NCBI RefSeq assembly: GCF_003967355.1
Contig: NZ_BIFH01000028.1
Coordinates: 1-64,000, forward strand
From: Embleya hyalina
GTDB lineage: Bacteria > Actinomycetota > Actinomycetes > Streptomycetales > Streptomycetaceae
Length of the DNA stretch: 64,000 nucleotides
Reading direction: 5' to 3'
Part shown: positions 50,017-58,486 of the stretch, in pieces
Position numbering within the stretch: position 1 is the first letter of the stretch
How the letters are laid out: each line of letters begins with the position of its first letter
Program-made: the position numbers and the translations under genes
The notes under the pieces: model-generated
What the model was told of the DNA's origin: nothing
Databases searched by the model: none
What the model saw: the letters and a program-made list of their open reading frames with translations, nothing else

Positions 50017-52299
50017 TCAGCCCACCCGTGCCCGCTCGGCCGAAGCCGACGCGGCCCGCAGGAACTCGCCCGTCGCCGAGTGCTCCGCCTCGACCAACTC
50101 GGCCGGGGTGCCCTCGAACACGACCGTGCCGCCGTGCTTGCCGCCGCCCGGACCCAGGTCGAGCACATGGTCGGCGCGCCGGATCACGTCCAGGTTGTGC
50201 TCGACCACCACCACCGTGTTGCCCGCGTCCACGAGCCGGTCGAGCAGCCCGACCAGGGTGTCCACGTCGGCCATGTGCAGGCCGGTGGTCGGCTCGTCGA
50301 GGATGTACACACTGCCCGTCTTGTGCAGCTCGCTCGCCAGCTTGAGTCGCTGCGCCTCGCCCCCGGACAACGAGGACAGCGGCTGCCCCAGGGTCAGATA
50401 GCCGAGGCCGACCTCGACCAGCGTGCTCACCCGGGCGCGCAACTCCGGTTCGGTGAACCAGTGCACCGCCTCGTCCGCGGTCAGCGCCAGCACGTCCACG
50501 ATCGACTTGCCGCGCAGGGTGTACGCCAACACCTCGTTGCGGAACCGGCGTCCCTCGCACACCTCGCAGCGGGTGGTCACCGGGTCCATGAACGCCATGT
50601 CGGTGCGGACCACGCCGCGCCCCTCGCACTCGGGGCACGCGCCGGTCGAGTTGAAGGTGAACCATCCCGCGTCCACGTCGTTGGCCTTGGCGAACAACCG
50701 GCGCAGCCGGTCGAGGACACCCACATAGGTGATCGGCGTCGAGCGCGAGGTGGTACCCACGCCGGACTGGTCCACCACCACCGCCTCCGGATGCGCGGCG
50801 ACCAGGACGTCCGAGATCAGCGTGCTCTTGCCGGAACCCGCGACGCCGGTGACCACGGTGAGCACGCCGGTGGGGATGTCCGCGTCGACGTCGCGCAGGT
50901 TGTGCAGGTTCGCGCCGCGGATGGGCAGCGCGCCGGTCGCGGTGCGCACGATCGGCTTGAGCGCGGCGGGCCGGCGCAGCGCCCGCCCCGTCGGTGTGTC
51001 GGCCGTGCGCAGGTCGGCGAACGGGCCCTCGAACACCACGGTGCCGCCGTGGACGCCCGCGCCCGGGCCGACGTCGACGACGTGGTCCGCGATCGCGATC
51101 ACGTCCGGGTCGTGTTCGACCACGAGCACGGTGTTGCCCTTGTCCCGCAACCGGGTGAGCAGGTCGCACAGCCGGACCACGTCGCGCGGATGCAGGCCCA
51201 CGCTCGGCTCGTCGAAGATGTACGTCATCCCGGTCAGGCTCGACCCGAGGTGGCGCACCATCTTCAGCCGCTGCCCCTCCCCGCCGGACACCGTCGAGGT
51301 GGGCCGGTCCAGATGCAGGTAGCCGAGCCCGATCGCGACGATCCGCTCCAACGCGACGGCGGCCGGCCGGGCCACCCGACGCGCGACCGGATCGCTCAGC
51401 CCCGTGAGCACCGGCACCAGGTCGGCGATCTCCATCGCCGCGTAGTCGGGCAACGAGCGCCCCTCGATCAGCGACGCCCGCGCCGCCGCGTTCAACCTGG
51501 CTCCCGCGCAGTCCGGGCACGGCCCTTCGGTGACGAACCGGGCCAGTGTCTCGCGACTCTTCTCGGCCAGCGCCGAGGTGTCCCGCTTGAGATAGAGCCG
51601 ATTGAACCGGTCGACCAGACCCTCGTAGTCGATGTGGTGCCGGCCGTTGCTGTTGACGATCTCCACCTTGGCTCCGGTGCCGTGCAGGAACAACCGCCAC
51701 TGCTCGTCGGTGAACTCGCGCACGGGTACGTCGGTGGGGTACAGGCCGTGGTGCGAGTACAGCTGCCACTGCCAGCCGCCGACGGGGAACCCCGGGTGGC
51801 GGATCGCGCCCTCCCGGATCGACCGGGACGGGTCGATCAGCGCGTCCAGGTCCAGCCGTACGGTCCGGCCCAGCCCCTCGCAGGTCGGACACATGCCGCC
51901 GGGCGCGTTGAACGAATAGTGGTTGGCCGGCCCCGCCGACGGGGTGCCGTGCCGGGAGAACAACACCCGGAGCAGCGGATGGATGTCGGTCATGGTGCCC
52001 ACCGTCGACCGCGAGTTGCCGCCGATCGGGCGCTGATCGACGACGATCGCCGTGGACAGGTGCTCGATCGAATCGGCCCGGGGCCGCTCGTGTTTGGGCA
52101 GCCGGTTGCGGATGAACGCCGGGAACGTCGCGGCGAGTTGCCGCTGTGATTCGATGGCGATGGTGTCGAACACGATCGACGACTTGCCCGATCCGGAGAC
52201 TCCGGTGAACACCACGATCCGATTCTTGGGGATGCGGAGCGAGACGTTCCTGAGGTTGTGTTCCCGGGCGCCGGTGATCACGATGTCGTCGTAGTTCAT
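50017..52299 (-). CDS. UvrA-like excinuclease ABC ATPase (UvrA2/DrrC type)
   Basis: A 760-residue paralogue of UvrA (normally about 950). Two ABC modules: Walker A GVSGSGKSS (residues 33-41) and GVAGSGKST (about 488), signatures STVSGGEGQRLKMV and SSLSGGEAQRLKLA, Walker B MTYIFDEPSVGLHPRD and VYILDEPTTGLHMAD; zinc knuckles CPTCEGLG/CPDCAG and CPECEGRG/CEVCEG. The shortening in the first half reflects loss of most of the UvrB-binding/damage-sensing insert, typical of UvrA2. Such proteins give tolerance to DNA-binding antibiotics. Leaderless start: TACCGT ends 6 nt before ATG. Confidence 0.95.
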   Translation of the reverse strand: MNYDDIVITGAREHNLRNVSLRIPKNRIVVFTGVSGSGKSSIVFDTIAIESQRQLAATFPAFIRNRLPKHERPRADSIEHLSTAIVVDQRPIGGNSRSTVGTMTDIHPLLRVLFSRHGTPSAGPANHYSFNAPGGMCPTCEGLGRTVRLDLDALIDPSRSIREGAIRHPGFPVGGWQWQLYSHHGLYPTDVPVREFTDEQWRLFLHGTGAKVEIVNSNGRHHIDYEGLVDRFNRLYLKRDTSALAEKSRETLARFVTEGPCPDCAGARLNAAARASLIEGRSLPDYAAMEIADLVPVLTGLSDPVARRVARPAAVALERIVAIGLGYLHLDRPTSTVSGGEGQRLKMVRHLGSSLTGMTYIFDEPSVGLHPRDVVRLCDLLTRLRDKGNTVLVVEHDPDVIAIADHVVDVGPGAGVHGGTVVFEGPFADLRTADTPTGRALRRPAALKPIVRTATGALPIRGANLHNLRDVDADIPTGVLTVVTGVAGSGKSTLISDVLVAAHPEAVVVDQSGVGTTSRSTPITYVGVLDRLRRLFAKANDVDAGWFTFNSTGACPECEGRGVVRTDMAFMDPVTTRCEVCEGRRFRNEVLAYTLRGKSIVDVLALTADEAVHWFTEPELRARVSTLVEVGLGYLTLGQPLSSLSGGEAQRLKLASELHKTGSVYILDEPTTGLHMADVDTLVGLLDRLVDAGNTVVVVEHNLDVIRRADHVLDLGPGGGKHGGTVVFEGTPAELVEAEHSATGEFLRAASASAERARVG

Positions 52300-52305
52300 G
52301 CCGCC

Positions 52306-52311
52306 ACGGTA
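52306..52311 (-). promoter_or_regulatory. -10 hexamer TACCGT, leaderless promoter of the UvrA-like gene
   Basis: TACCGT on the minus strand, then GGCGGC, then ATG 52299. Confidence 0.5.
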
Positions 52312-52422
52312 TGGAGGGGTCCCTGACAGGTGATGTCAAGGATTCGCCGGCGATCGCGGAGTGGCCCGGGCCGCCGCCGCAGGCGTGTTGCGTGTGATGT
52401 GCAATTACCTCGGTGGGGCAAC

Positions 52423-52428
52423 TAGGCT
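52423..52428 (+). promoter_or_regulatory. -10 hexamer TAGGCT, leaderless promoter of tsaD
   Basis: TAGGCT, then CGGCGC, then ATG 52435. Same hexamer and spacing as at the MOSC gene. Confidence 0.55.
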
Positions 52429-52434
52429 CGGCGC

Positions 52435-53511
52435 ATGAGCGCATCACCCATCGTCCTCGGCATCGAATCGTCCTGCGACGAGACCGGGGTCGGCCTGGTC
52501 CGCGACGGCCGACTGCTCGGCCACGCCGTGTCCACGAGCATCGCCGAACACGTGCGCTTCGGCGGCGTGGTGCCGGAGATCGCGGCCCGCGCGCACGTGC
52601 ACGCGGTGACCCCGACGGTTCGGGCCGCCCTGGAGTCGGCGGGCCTGCGGCGCGGCGACATCGGCGCGGTGGCGGTGACCACGGGGCCGGGCCTGGCCAC
52701 CGCGCTCCAGGTCGGCGTGGCCGCCGCCAAGGGCTTCGCGCTCGCCCTGGACGTGCCCCTGTACGGGGTGCACCACCTGGCCGGACACGTCGCCGCCGAC
52801 ACCCTCGAACACGGGCCGCTGCCCGACCCGAGCGTGGTGCTGATCGTCTCCGGCGGACACACCTCGCTGCTCCTGGTGCGCGACCTCGCCCGCGACCCGA
52901 TCGTGCACCTCGGCGACACCCTCGACGACGCGGCGGGGGAGTGCTTCGACAAGGTGGCCCGGGTGTTCGGCCTGCCCTACCCGGGCGGCCCGGCCATCGA
53001 CCGGGCGGCGCGCGACGGCGACCCCGACTCCGTGGCCTTCCCCCGCGGACTGACCGGCCCGCGCGACGACCCGTACGCGTTCTCCTTCTCCGGCCTGAAG
53101 TCCGCCGCCGCCCGCTGGGCCGAACGCGTGCGCGCGCAGGGCGCCGAACTCCCGGTCGCGGACGGCGCCGCCGCGCTCCAGGAGGCGGTGGCCGACGTGC
53201 TGACCCGCAAGGCGGTCGCGGCCTGCCGCGCCCACGACGTACGCACCCTGGTCGTGGTCGGCGGCGTCGCGGCCAACTCCCGGGTGCGCTCGCTCGCGGC
53301 GGAGCGTTGCGCGGCGGCGGGCATCGCACTGCGGGTACCGCCGCCGCGCCTGTGTACCGACAACGGCGCGATGATCGCCGCCGTCGGCGACCTGCTGATC
53401 CGCGCCGGCGCCGCCCCGGCCCCCCTCGACGTCTCGATCGACCCGTCGGCGCCGCTGGAATACGCGTCGCTGCGGCCGACGGCGCCGGCGGCGCGCCGGG
53501 CGGCGGGGTAG
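52435..53511 (+). CDS. tsaD: tRNA threonylcarbamoyltransferase TsaD
   Basis: A 358-residue ASKHA-fold protein that transfers threonylcarbamoyl to A37 of ANN-decoding tRNAs, with TsaB and TsaE. Motifs: [10 protein letters not shown] at residues 6-15, the metal-binding [43 protein letters not shown] and [13 protein letters not shown]. Normally clustered with tsaB/rimI; here it stands apart from them, which is unusual for an essential-pathway gene in actinobacteria and could indicate a second copy. Confidence 0.97.
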   Translation: MSASPIVLGIESSCDETGVGLVRDGRLLGHAVSTSIAEHVRFGGVVPEIAARAHVHAVTPTVRAALESAGLRRGDIGAVAVTTGPGLATALQVGVAAAKGFALALDVPLYGVHHLAGHVAADTLEHGPLPDPSVVLIVSGGHTSLLLVRDLARDPIVHLGDTLDDAAGECFDKVARVFGLPYPGGPAIDRAARDGDPDSVAFPRGLTGPRDDPYAFSFSGLKSAAARWAERVRAQGAELPVADGAAALQEAVADVLTRKAVAACRAHDVRTLVVVGGVAANSRVRSLAAERCAAAGIALRVPPPRLCTDNGAMIAAVGDLLIRAGAAPAPLDVSIDPSAPLEYASLRPTAPAARRAAG

Positions 53512-53542
53512 TGCCCGATCGCTCGGCGCGGCGCTTCGCCGG

Positions 53543-53836
53543 TCAGGGCGTGTAACGCAGGAGCCAGTCGCGGTCCGGGTCGCGGCCGAAGTCGGGGTCG
53601 TTGGGTGGGTCGGCCGGCTTCTCCTCGACCAGGTCGGCCGATGCCACCCGCTCGGGCAGGTGCCCCCAACGCGCGGCGCGGGCGGCCTGGTCGGCGTCCG
53701 GATCGGCCGCCGTGCCCGCCGCGGCCGGCGGTCGCGGGTGGTCGTCGCCTCGCTCGGCGTCGGGTCGTTGTCCGGTGTCGGGTCGTGCTTCGCCGTCCGG
53801 CTGTCGTTCGAGGTCGGACCGTCGTTCGTTGTCCAT
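53543..53836 (-). CDS. Small hydrophilic protein
   Basis: A 97-residue, very charged and Pro-rich protein, probably disordered in its first 50 residues, with a more conserved-looking end (ARWGHLPERVASADLVEEK, then DPDFGRDPDRDWLLRYTP). AGGGG precedes ATG 53836. I do not recognise a family. Its position downstream of and convergent with tsaD gives no function. Confidence 0.7.
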   Translation of the reverse strand: MDNERRSDLERQPDGEARPDTGQRPDAERGDDHPRPPAAAGTAADPDADQAARAARWGHLPERVASADLVEEKPADPPNDPDFGRDPDRDWLLRYTP

Positions 53837-53902
53837 GAGTAACCCCTGCCCTGTTCAGGCCGTGCCCGCTTGACGGCTCAACGGTACCTCCGGCGGCGCG
53901 GG

Positions 53903-53908
53903 GATAAT
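53903..53908 (+). promoter_or_regulatory. -10-like GATAAT upstream of the AraC gene
   Basis: GATAAT, then GGGGTC, then GTG 53915: leaderless geometry with a near-consensus hexamer. Confidence 0.45.
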
Positions 53909-53914
53909 GGGGTC

Positions 53915-54601
53915 GTGTACGTCGAACGTCGTTCCCGCCTGGCTCCGCTGATCGTCTGGACCCGAACCGTCGAGGCGGACGGATCCGCGCGGGTGCTCCC
54001 GGACGGCTGCATCGACCTGATCTGGTCCGGCGACGAGCTGGTCGTGGCCGGTCCCGACACGTCGGCGCACGTCGTGGAGGACCGGGTCGGGGCGCGCTAC
54101 GCGGCGGTGCGCTGCGCCCCCGGGGTCGGGCCGGCGCTGCTCGGGACGCCCGCCGACGCGCTGCGCGACCGGCGGATCCCGCTGGCCGACGTGTGGGGCG
54201 AGCGCGACGTGCGGATCCTGAGCGAACGCGCCGCCGCCGCCCCCGACCCGGCGGCCTTCCTGGAGGAACTGGCCGCCGCGCGGCTGCGCGACCGCGACCC
54301 CGAGGCGGCCCGCTTCGCCGGCACCGTGGTCGACGGGTTGCGGGCCGGCGCCGACGTCGCGACGGTCGCCGCCGGCGTGCGACTGAGCGAGCGCCAACTG
54401 CACCGCCGCTCGCTGGCCGCCTTCGGCTACGGGCCCAAGACGCTGGCCCGGGTGTTGCGCCTGGAACGGGCGCTCGACCTGGCCCGCGGCGGGATGCCGC
54501 CGGCCCGGGTCGCGGCGGGCACCGGCTACGCCGACCAGGCCCACTTCGCCCGCGACGTCAAGGCACTGGCGGGCGTGCCGCTGCGCACCCTGCTGGGCTG
54601 A
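53915..54601 (+). CDS. AraC-family regulator (DUF6597 N-domain)
   Basis: A 228-residue regulator. The N-domain (RVLPDGCIDLIWSGDELVVAGPD) is the DUF6597-type ligand domain; the C-terminal double helix-turn-helix (about residues 140-225) includes LSERQLHRRSLAAFGYGPKTL and GTGYADQAHFARDVKALAG. GTG 53915 is set by the -10 hexamer. It is convergent with the VOC gene across 19 bp, which it may regulate. Confidence 0.94.
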   Translation: MYVERRSRLAPLIVWTRTVEADGSARVLPDGCIDLIWSGDELVVAGPDTSAHVVEDRVGARYAAVRCAPGVGPALLGTPADALRDRRIPLADVWGERDVRILSERAAAAPDPAAFLEELAAARLRDRDPEAARFAGTVVDGLRAGADVATVAAGVRLSERQLHRRSLAAFGYGPKTLARVLRLERALDLARGGMPPARVAAGTGYADQAHFARDVKALAGVPLRTLLG

Positions 54602-54620
54602 GCGCGCGGCCCCGCGCCGG

Positions 54621-55025
54621 CTACGCGGTCCGCGGTGCGAGCAGGTCCACGCCGTTGCCGTCCGGGTCGTGCAGTACGGCGTAGCGCTGTCCCCAGAACG
54701 CGTCCCACGGCGCCCGGTATCCGGTGAACCCGGCGGCGACCAGCTCGGCGTACTTCGCGTCGACCTCCGCCGGGTCGGCGAACGCGAAGGCCAGCGAGGC
54801 CCGGTGGCCGCCCGTGGGCGGGGTCCAGTCCGGGGCGAACGAGCGGACCGTCGCGATCGTGTCGAGAACCAGCAACGGGCCGTCGGGCAGCGTCACTTCG
54901 ACGTGCGGCTCGGCGTCGGCGTCGGCCGGGACGGCCAGGCCCAGGGCCCGGTAGAACGCGAGCGAGGCGGCCATGTCGGCGACCACGAGCCCGATGAAGT
55001 GGAAGCGGGGAGTGGGAGAAGTCAT
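54621..55025 (-). CDS. VOC/glyoxalase-like protein
   Basis: A 134-residue VOC protein: FHFIGLVVADMAASLAFYRALGL begins module one and AVLHDPDGNGVDLLAPR ends module two. It resembles bleomycin-resistance/dioxygenase relatives, with no demonstrable metal triad beyond His9-type and a terminal Asp. Confidence 0.9.
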   Translation of the reverse strand: MTSPTPRFHFIGLVVADMAASLAFYRALGLAVPADADAEPHVEVTLPDGPLLVLDTIATVRSFAPDWTPPTGGHRASLAFAFADPAEVDAKYAELVAAGFTGYRAPWDAFWGQRYAVLHDPDGNGVDLLAPRTA

Positions 55026-55031
55026 GCCCGC

Positions 55032-55037
55032 ACGCTA
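55032..55037 (-). promoter_or_regulatory. -10 hexamer TAGCGT, leaderless promoter of the VOC gene
   Basis: TAGCGT on the minus strand ends 6 nt before ATG 55025. Confidence 0.5.
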
Positions 55038-55111
55038 GCCGGCCGCGGCGATCGTGGTCTTGAACGAATCGGACGTGTCGCCGAGACGGCCCGACGCCCG
55101 GCGGGCTCGGC

Positions 55112-56344
55112 TCAGCGCCCGGCACGCCGGCCCCACACCAGCGCGAGCAGCGTGGTCGCCGCCGCCGGGACGGCGCCGAACCACAACACGCTCGACGTGG
55201 CCACCGCGTCCACCGCGACCCCGCCGAGCAGCGAACCCAGCGAGATGGCCACTTGGAACCCGGTGACGAAGACCGCCGAGCCCGCCTCGGGCGCGTCCGG
55301 CGCCACCCGCGACATCCACCCCTGCAAGGCGACCGGGACCGCACCGTACGCCAACCCCCACACGAGCATCGCCGCCGCGGTCCCGGGGGTCCACGTCCCC
55401 GACACCGCGAGCACCACGACCGCCGCGGCGAGCAGCCCGGCGGCCAACGCGAGCGTGCGGTGCGGCGGGCGGGCCGCGTATGCCCCGGCCAGTACGTTCC
55501 CGACCACCCCGGCCACGCCGTAGCCCAGCAGCAGCGCGCCGATCGGCCCCGGGCCCAGGCCGCCCGCCTCCTCCAGGACCGGTCGTACGTAGGTGTACGC
55601 GCCGAAGTGCCCGGCGATCACCAGGACCAGCGCCGCCGCACCGGCCACGACCCCGCCGCGCCGCAGCAGCGCCGGGATGTCGCGCGGCCGCACCGCCCGT
55701 TCGGCGGGCAGCGGCGGGAGCAGGACGAGCAGGGCGACCAGTACGGCGGCGCTGAGCCCGGCCATCGCGGCGAAGGCGACCCGCCAGCCGGCCCACTCGC
55801 CGATCATCGTGCCCACCGGCACGCCGACCACCGAGGCCACCGACACGCCGCCGAAGATCACCGCCGAGGCCCGACCGACCGAACCGGCCGGCACCAGTCG
55901 CACCGGCAGGCTCGCGCCGATCGCCCAGAAGCCGCCGATGCTGACGCCCACCAGGACGCGCGCCACCAGCAGCGTGGCGAAGTTCTGCGCGAGGGCGGCG
56001 ATCGTGTTGGCGGCGAACAGCACGATCATCATCGCGGCGAGCACGATCCGCCGATCCACCCGCCCGGCGGCGACCAACACCGTCGGGGCGGCGAATCCGG
56101 CGGCCACGGCGGCCAGGGTCATGGCCAGGCCCGTGGCGCCGTCGGAGACGTGCAGGCCGTGCGAGATCGGGGTGAGCAGGCCGACGGGCAACATCTCGGT
56201 GCTGACCACCGCGAAGGTGCCGACGGCGATCGCGGCCACGGCGAGCCAGGACCGCAACGACGCGCTCTCGGGCGGCGGATCGATGGGGGCGGGTTCGGCG
56301 GGAGTGGGCAGGGGTGCGTCGGTGTCGACGACGGGGTTGGACAT
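55112..56344 (-). CDS. MFS transporter (DHA1, arabinose-efflux-like)
   Basis: A 410-residue 12-helix permease of the DHA1/AraJ-like type (SWLAVAAIAVGTFAVVSTEMLPVG opening helix in pieces, motif A reduced to LVAAGRVDRRIVLAA, central PERAV-type loop). The ATG at 56344 follows GGAGGG; the in-frame ATG at 56395 coincides with the operator dyad and is rejected. Divergent from a LysR regulator, its probable activator or repressor. Confidence 0.94.
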   Translation of the reverse strand: MSNPVVDTDAPLPTPAEPAPIDPPPESASLRSWLAVAAIAVGTFAVVSTEMLPVGLLTPISHGLHVSDGATGLAMTLAAVAAGFAAPTVLVAAGRVDRRIVLAAMMIVLFAANTIAALAQNFATLLVARVLVGVSIGGFWAIGASLPVRLVPAGSVGRASAVIFGGVSVASVVGVPVGTMIGEWAGWRVAFAAMAGLSAAVLVALLVLLPPLPAERAVRPRDIPALLRRGGVVAGAAALVLVIAGHFGAYTYVRPVLEEAGGLGPGPIGALLLGYGVAGVVGNVLAGAYAARPPHRTLALAAGLLAAAVVVLAVSGTWTPGTAAAMLVWGLAYGAVPVALQGWMSRVAPDAPEAGSAVFVTGFQVAISLGSLLGGVAVDAVATSSVLWFGAVPAAATTLLALVWGRRAGR

Positions 56345-56394
56345 GCCCTCCACCCTGGGCACGGCCCCGATCCCGAACAACGGCGAAGATCGCA

Positions 56395-56423
56395 TGCGAG
56401 CATAGGGGCGGCTTATGCTCGCA
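56395..56423. promoter_or_regulatory. Perfect 10-bp LysR-type dyad between MFS and LysR genes
   Basis: TGCGAGCATA (56395-56404) and TATGCTCGCA (56414-56423) with a 9-bp spacer. Each arm contains TATGCT as a -10 on its own strand, so one dyad gives both divergent promoters and the regulator site. The arms fit the LysR T-N11-A pattern. Confidence 0.75.
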
Positions 56424-56490
56424 GGTCGCCACGTGGGAGACGGCCCGCTCGGGCTCGGTGCCCGGGGTCGAGCGCGGGAGGGGAAACGGG

Positions 56491-57384
56491 ATGAGTGTGG
56501 AGTTTCGGGAGCTGGAGTGCTTCGTCGTGCTGAGCGAGGAGCTGCACTTCACCCGTACCGCCGCAAGGCTCTACACCTCGCAGGCCCGGGTCAGCCAACT
56601 GCTGCGGCAACTGGAGGACCGGATCGGCGCACGACTGTTCGAGCGCAGCAGTCGCCGGGTCCGACTCACCCCCCAGGGGGAGCTGTTCCTGGCCGAGGTA
56701 CGACCCGCCTTCACGACCCTCACCGGCGCGGTCGACCGGGCCAAGGCCCGCGCCCGGGGCATCGAGGGCGTGCTGCGGATCGGCTTCGTCGGCACCCCGT
56801 ACGGCACCCTCCTCGACCTGGTCGGCGACTTCCGTGCCCGGCATCCGCAGGCACGCGCCGACCTGGTCGAGATGCCGCTGTCGGATCCGTTCGGCCCGGT
56901 GCTGCGCGGCGAGATCGACGCCGCGTTCGTCACCTTGCCGGTGGGCGATCCCACACTGCGCACCGGCCCGGTGATCGCCGCCGACCCGCTGGTGCTCGGC
57001 GTCTCGACGCGGCACGCGTTCGCGCGGCGCGCGCACGTGGACGCGGAGGAGTTGGCCGACTGCGTGTTCGTGGAGATCGCCGGACCCGCGCCCGCGCCCT
57101 GGCGTGAGCTCCAGTCGCCGACGGTGACCCCGGGTGGGCGGCCGATCCCGCGCGGACCGGGCGCCGGCACCCTCCAGGAGGTGCTGTCGCTGATCGCGGG
57201 CGACCACGGCGTGCTGCTGTTCTGCGCCCAGTTCGCCGGGTACAACGGCCGCCCCGACGTGGCCTTCCTGCCGGTGACCGGGCTGACCGAGTCGGCGGTG
57301 ACGCTCACCTGGCGGCGCGGGGAGGAGACCACCCTGCTGCGCGCGTTCGTGGCCGCCTCGAGGCGGCAGATCGTACCGGCGTAG
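56491..57384 (+). CDS. LysR-family regulator
   Basis: A 297-residue LTTR: N-terminal winged helix (RELECFVVLSEELHFTRTAA; LYTSQARVSQLLRQLEDRIG) and a two-lobed effector domain from about residue 90 (GVLRIGFVGTPYG onward). GGGAGGGG precedes ATG 56491. The divergent MFS gene and shared dyad mark it as the local regulator; the inducer is unknown. Confidence 0.95.
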   Translation: MSVEFRELECFVVLSEELHFTRTAARLYTSQARVSQLLRQLEDRIGARLFERSSRRVRLTPQGELFLAEVRPAFTTLTGAVDRAKARARGIEGVLRIGFVGTPYGTLLDLVGDFRARHPQARADLVEMPLSDPFGPVLRGEIDAAFVTLPVGDPTLRTGPVIAADPLVLGVSTRHAFARRAHVDAEELADCVFVEIAGPAPAPWRELQSPTVTPGGRPIPRGPGAGTLQEVLSLIAGDHGVLLFCAQFAGYNGRPDVAFLPVTGLTESAVTLTWRRGEETTLLRAFVAASRRQIVPA

Positions 57385-57471
57385 CCGCGCACGGTGAGCC
57401 CCGGCCCGGGCCGGGCGCCGTCGGGCCCTACCTTGGGGGCGTCCGCCGATCCCGTACCGAAGGCCCCGGTC

Positions 57472-58104
57472 ATGCCGCTGCTCACGATCAAGTCCGAAGG
57501 TGAGGTCGAGATCGAGGTCCGGCGTTCCCGTTTCGTGTGCGCCCTTGCCCGGGTGTCCGACGACACGCAGGCGCAGGACTTCCTGGCCCGCCGCCGGGCG
57601 CTGCACGCGTCCGCGCGGCACAACTGCTCGGCCTGGATCGCGGGCGGGCAGGAGAAGGCGTACGACGACGGCGAACCGTCGGGAACGGCCGGCGCGCCGA
57701 TGCTCCAGGTGTTGCGGCGCCGCGAGCTGACCGAGACCGTCGCGGTGGTGACCCGGTACTTCGGCGGCATCATGCTCGGCGCCGGCGGCCTGATCCGCGC
57801 CTACGGATCGGCGGTGACCGAGGCGGTGGACGCGGTCGGTGTGGTCGAGTTGCGCCCGATGCTGGTGCTGACGGTGGACGTCGACCACGCGCACGCCGGG
57901 CGGCTGGAGAACGACCTGCGCGGGCTCGGCCACGAGGTGCGCGACATCCGCTACGGCGCCGAGGTGGCGATCGACGTCTGCGTCCCGGAGCCGGACCGGG
58001 ACCGCTTCGTGGCGCGGCTGACCGACCTGACCGGCGGCCGGGCGGGCGCCCGCGAGACCGGGCGCACGTTCGTCGAGGTGGACGCCTCCCCAAACACTTC
58101 CTGA
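57472..58104 (+). CDS. YigZ/IMPACT-family protein
   Basis: A 210-residue protein with an N-terminal UPF0029/IMPACT domain (RRSRFVCALARVSDDTQAQD; HNCSAWIAGG; DDGEPSGTAGAPML; VVTRYFGGIMLGAGGLIRAYG) and a C-terminal DUF1949 ferredoxin-like domain. Yeast YIH1/IMPACT modulates GCN1-GCN2 signalling; the bacterial role is unclear, perhaps on stalled ribosomes. No close neighbour relation. Confidence 0.96.
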   Translation: MPLLTIKSEGEVEIEVRRSRFVCALARVSDDTQAQDFLARRRALHASARHNCSAWIAGGQEKAYDDGEPSGTAGAPMLQVLRRRELTETVAVVTRYFGGIMLGAGGLIRAYGSAVTEAVDAVGVVELRPMLVLTVDVDHAHAGRLENDLRGLGHEVRDIRYGAEVAIDVCVPEPDRDRFVARLTDLTGGRAGARETGRTFVEVDASPNTS

Positions 58105-58211
58105 CGGACTTCTCACGCCTGTACGCCCCCATGCCGGTTGAAACCCGCTTCAGGTCGGAACACCAATGGGTGTACGGGTACTCGCGAGGGGCTGCGGGAA
58201 ATGAGGAAGTG

Positions 58212-58424
58212 ATGACGGCTGGATACGACGAGAAGTCGGCCATCGACCAGGCCGAGGTCGTCCGGGCGGTACGCGAGCGGGTGATCCGGGCCCGGTCCGT
58301 GCTGGCGGAGGCGAGTGACGCGCACGACACGAACGCCCTGCCGCCGGCGCTCGACGAGTTGGAGGACGCGCTGCACGAGGCGCGGGAATACGGCGTGAGC
58401 ATTCCACCGGCGGGCGGCGCCTGA
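58212..58424 (+). CDS. 70-residue small acidic helical protein
   Basis: Starts MTAGYDEKSAIDQAEVVRAV; two helices rich in Glu/Arg/Ala with heptad-like hydrophobics (VVRAVRERVIRARSVLAEAS; LDELEDALHEAREYGV). GAGGAAG precedes ATG 58212; an upstream in-frame ATG at 58131 would add an unconvincing 27 residues. Probably a small regulator or scaffold; function unknown. Confidence 0.75.
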   Translation: MTAGYDEKSAIDQAEVVRAVRERVIRARSVLAEASDAHDTNALPPALDELEDALHEAREYGVSIPPAGGA

Positions 58425-58486
58425 GCGGTCGCCTTGCCGGCTTCGGGGTGCCTGTCGCGGGCATGCCTGTTTCGGGAGCGCTTGTC

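Noticed and set aside
56344-56395. Upstream ATG at 56395 for the MFS gene
   Set aside because: It lies in the LysR dyad and before the putative transcription start; GGAGGG supports ATG 56344.
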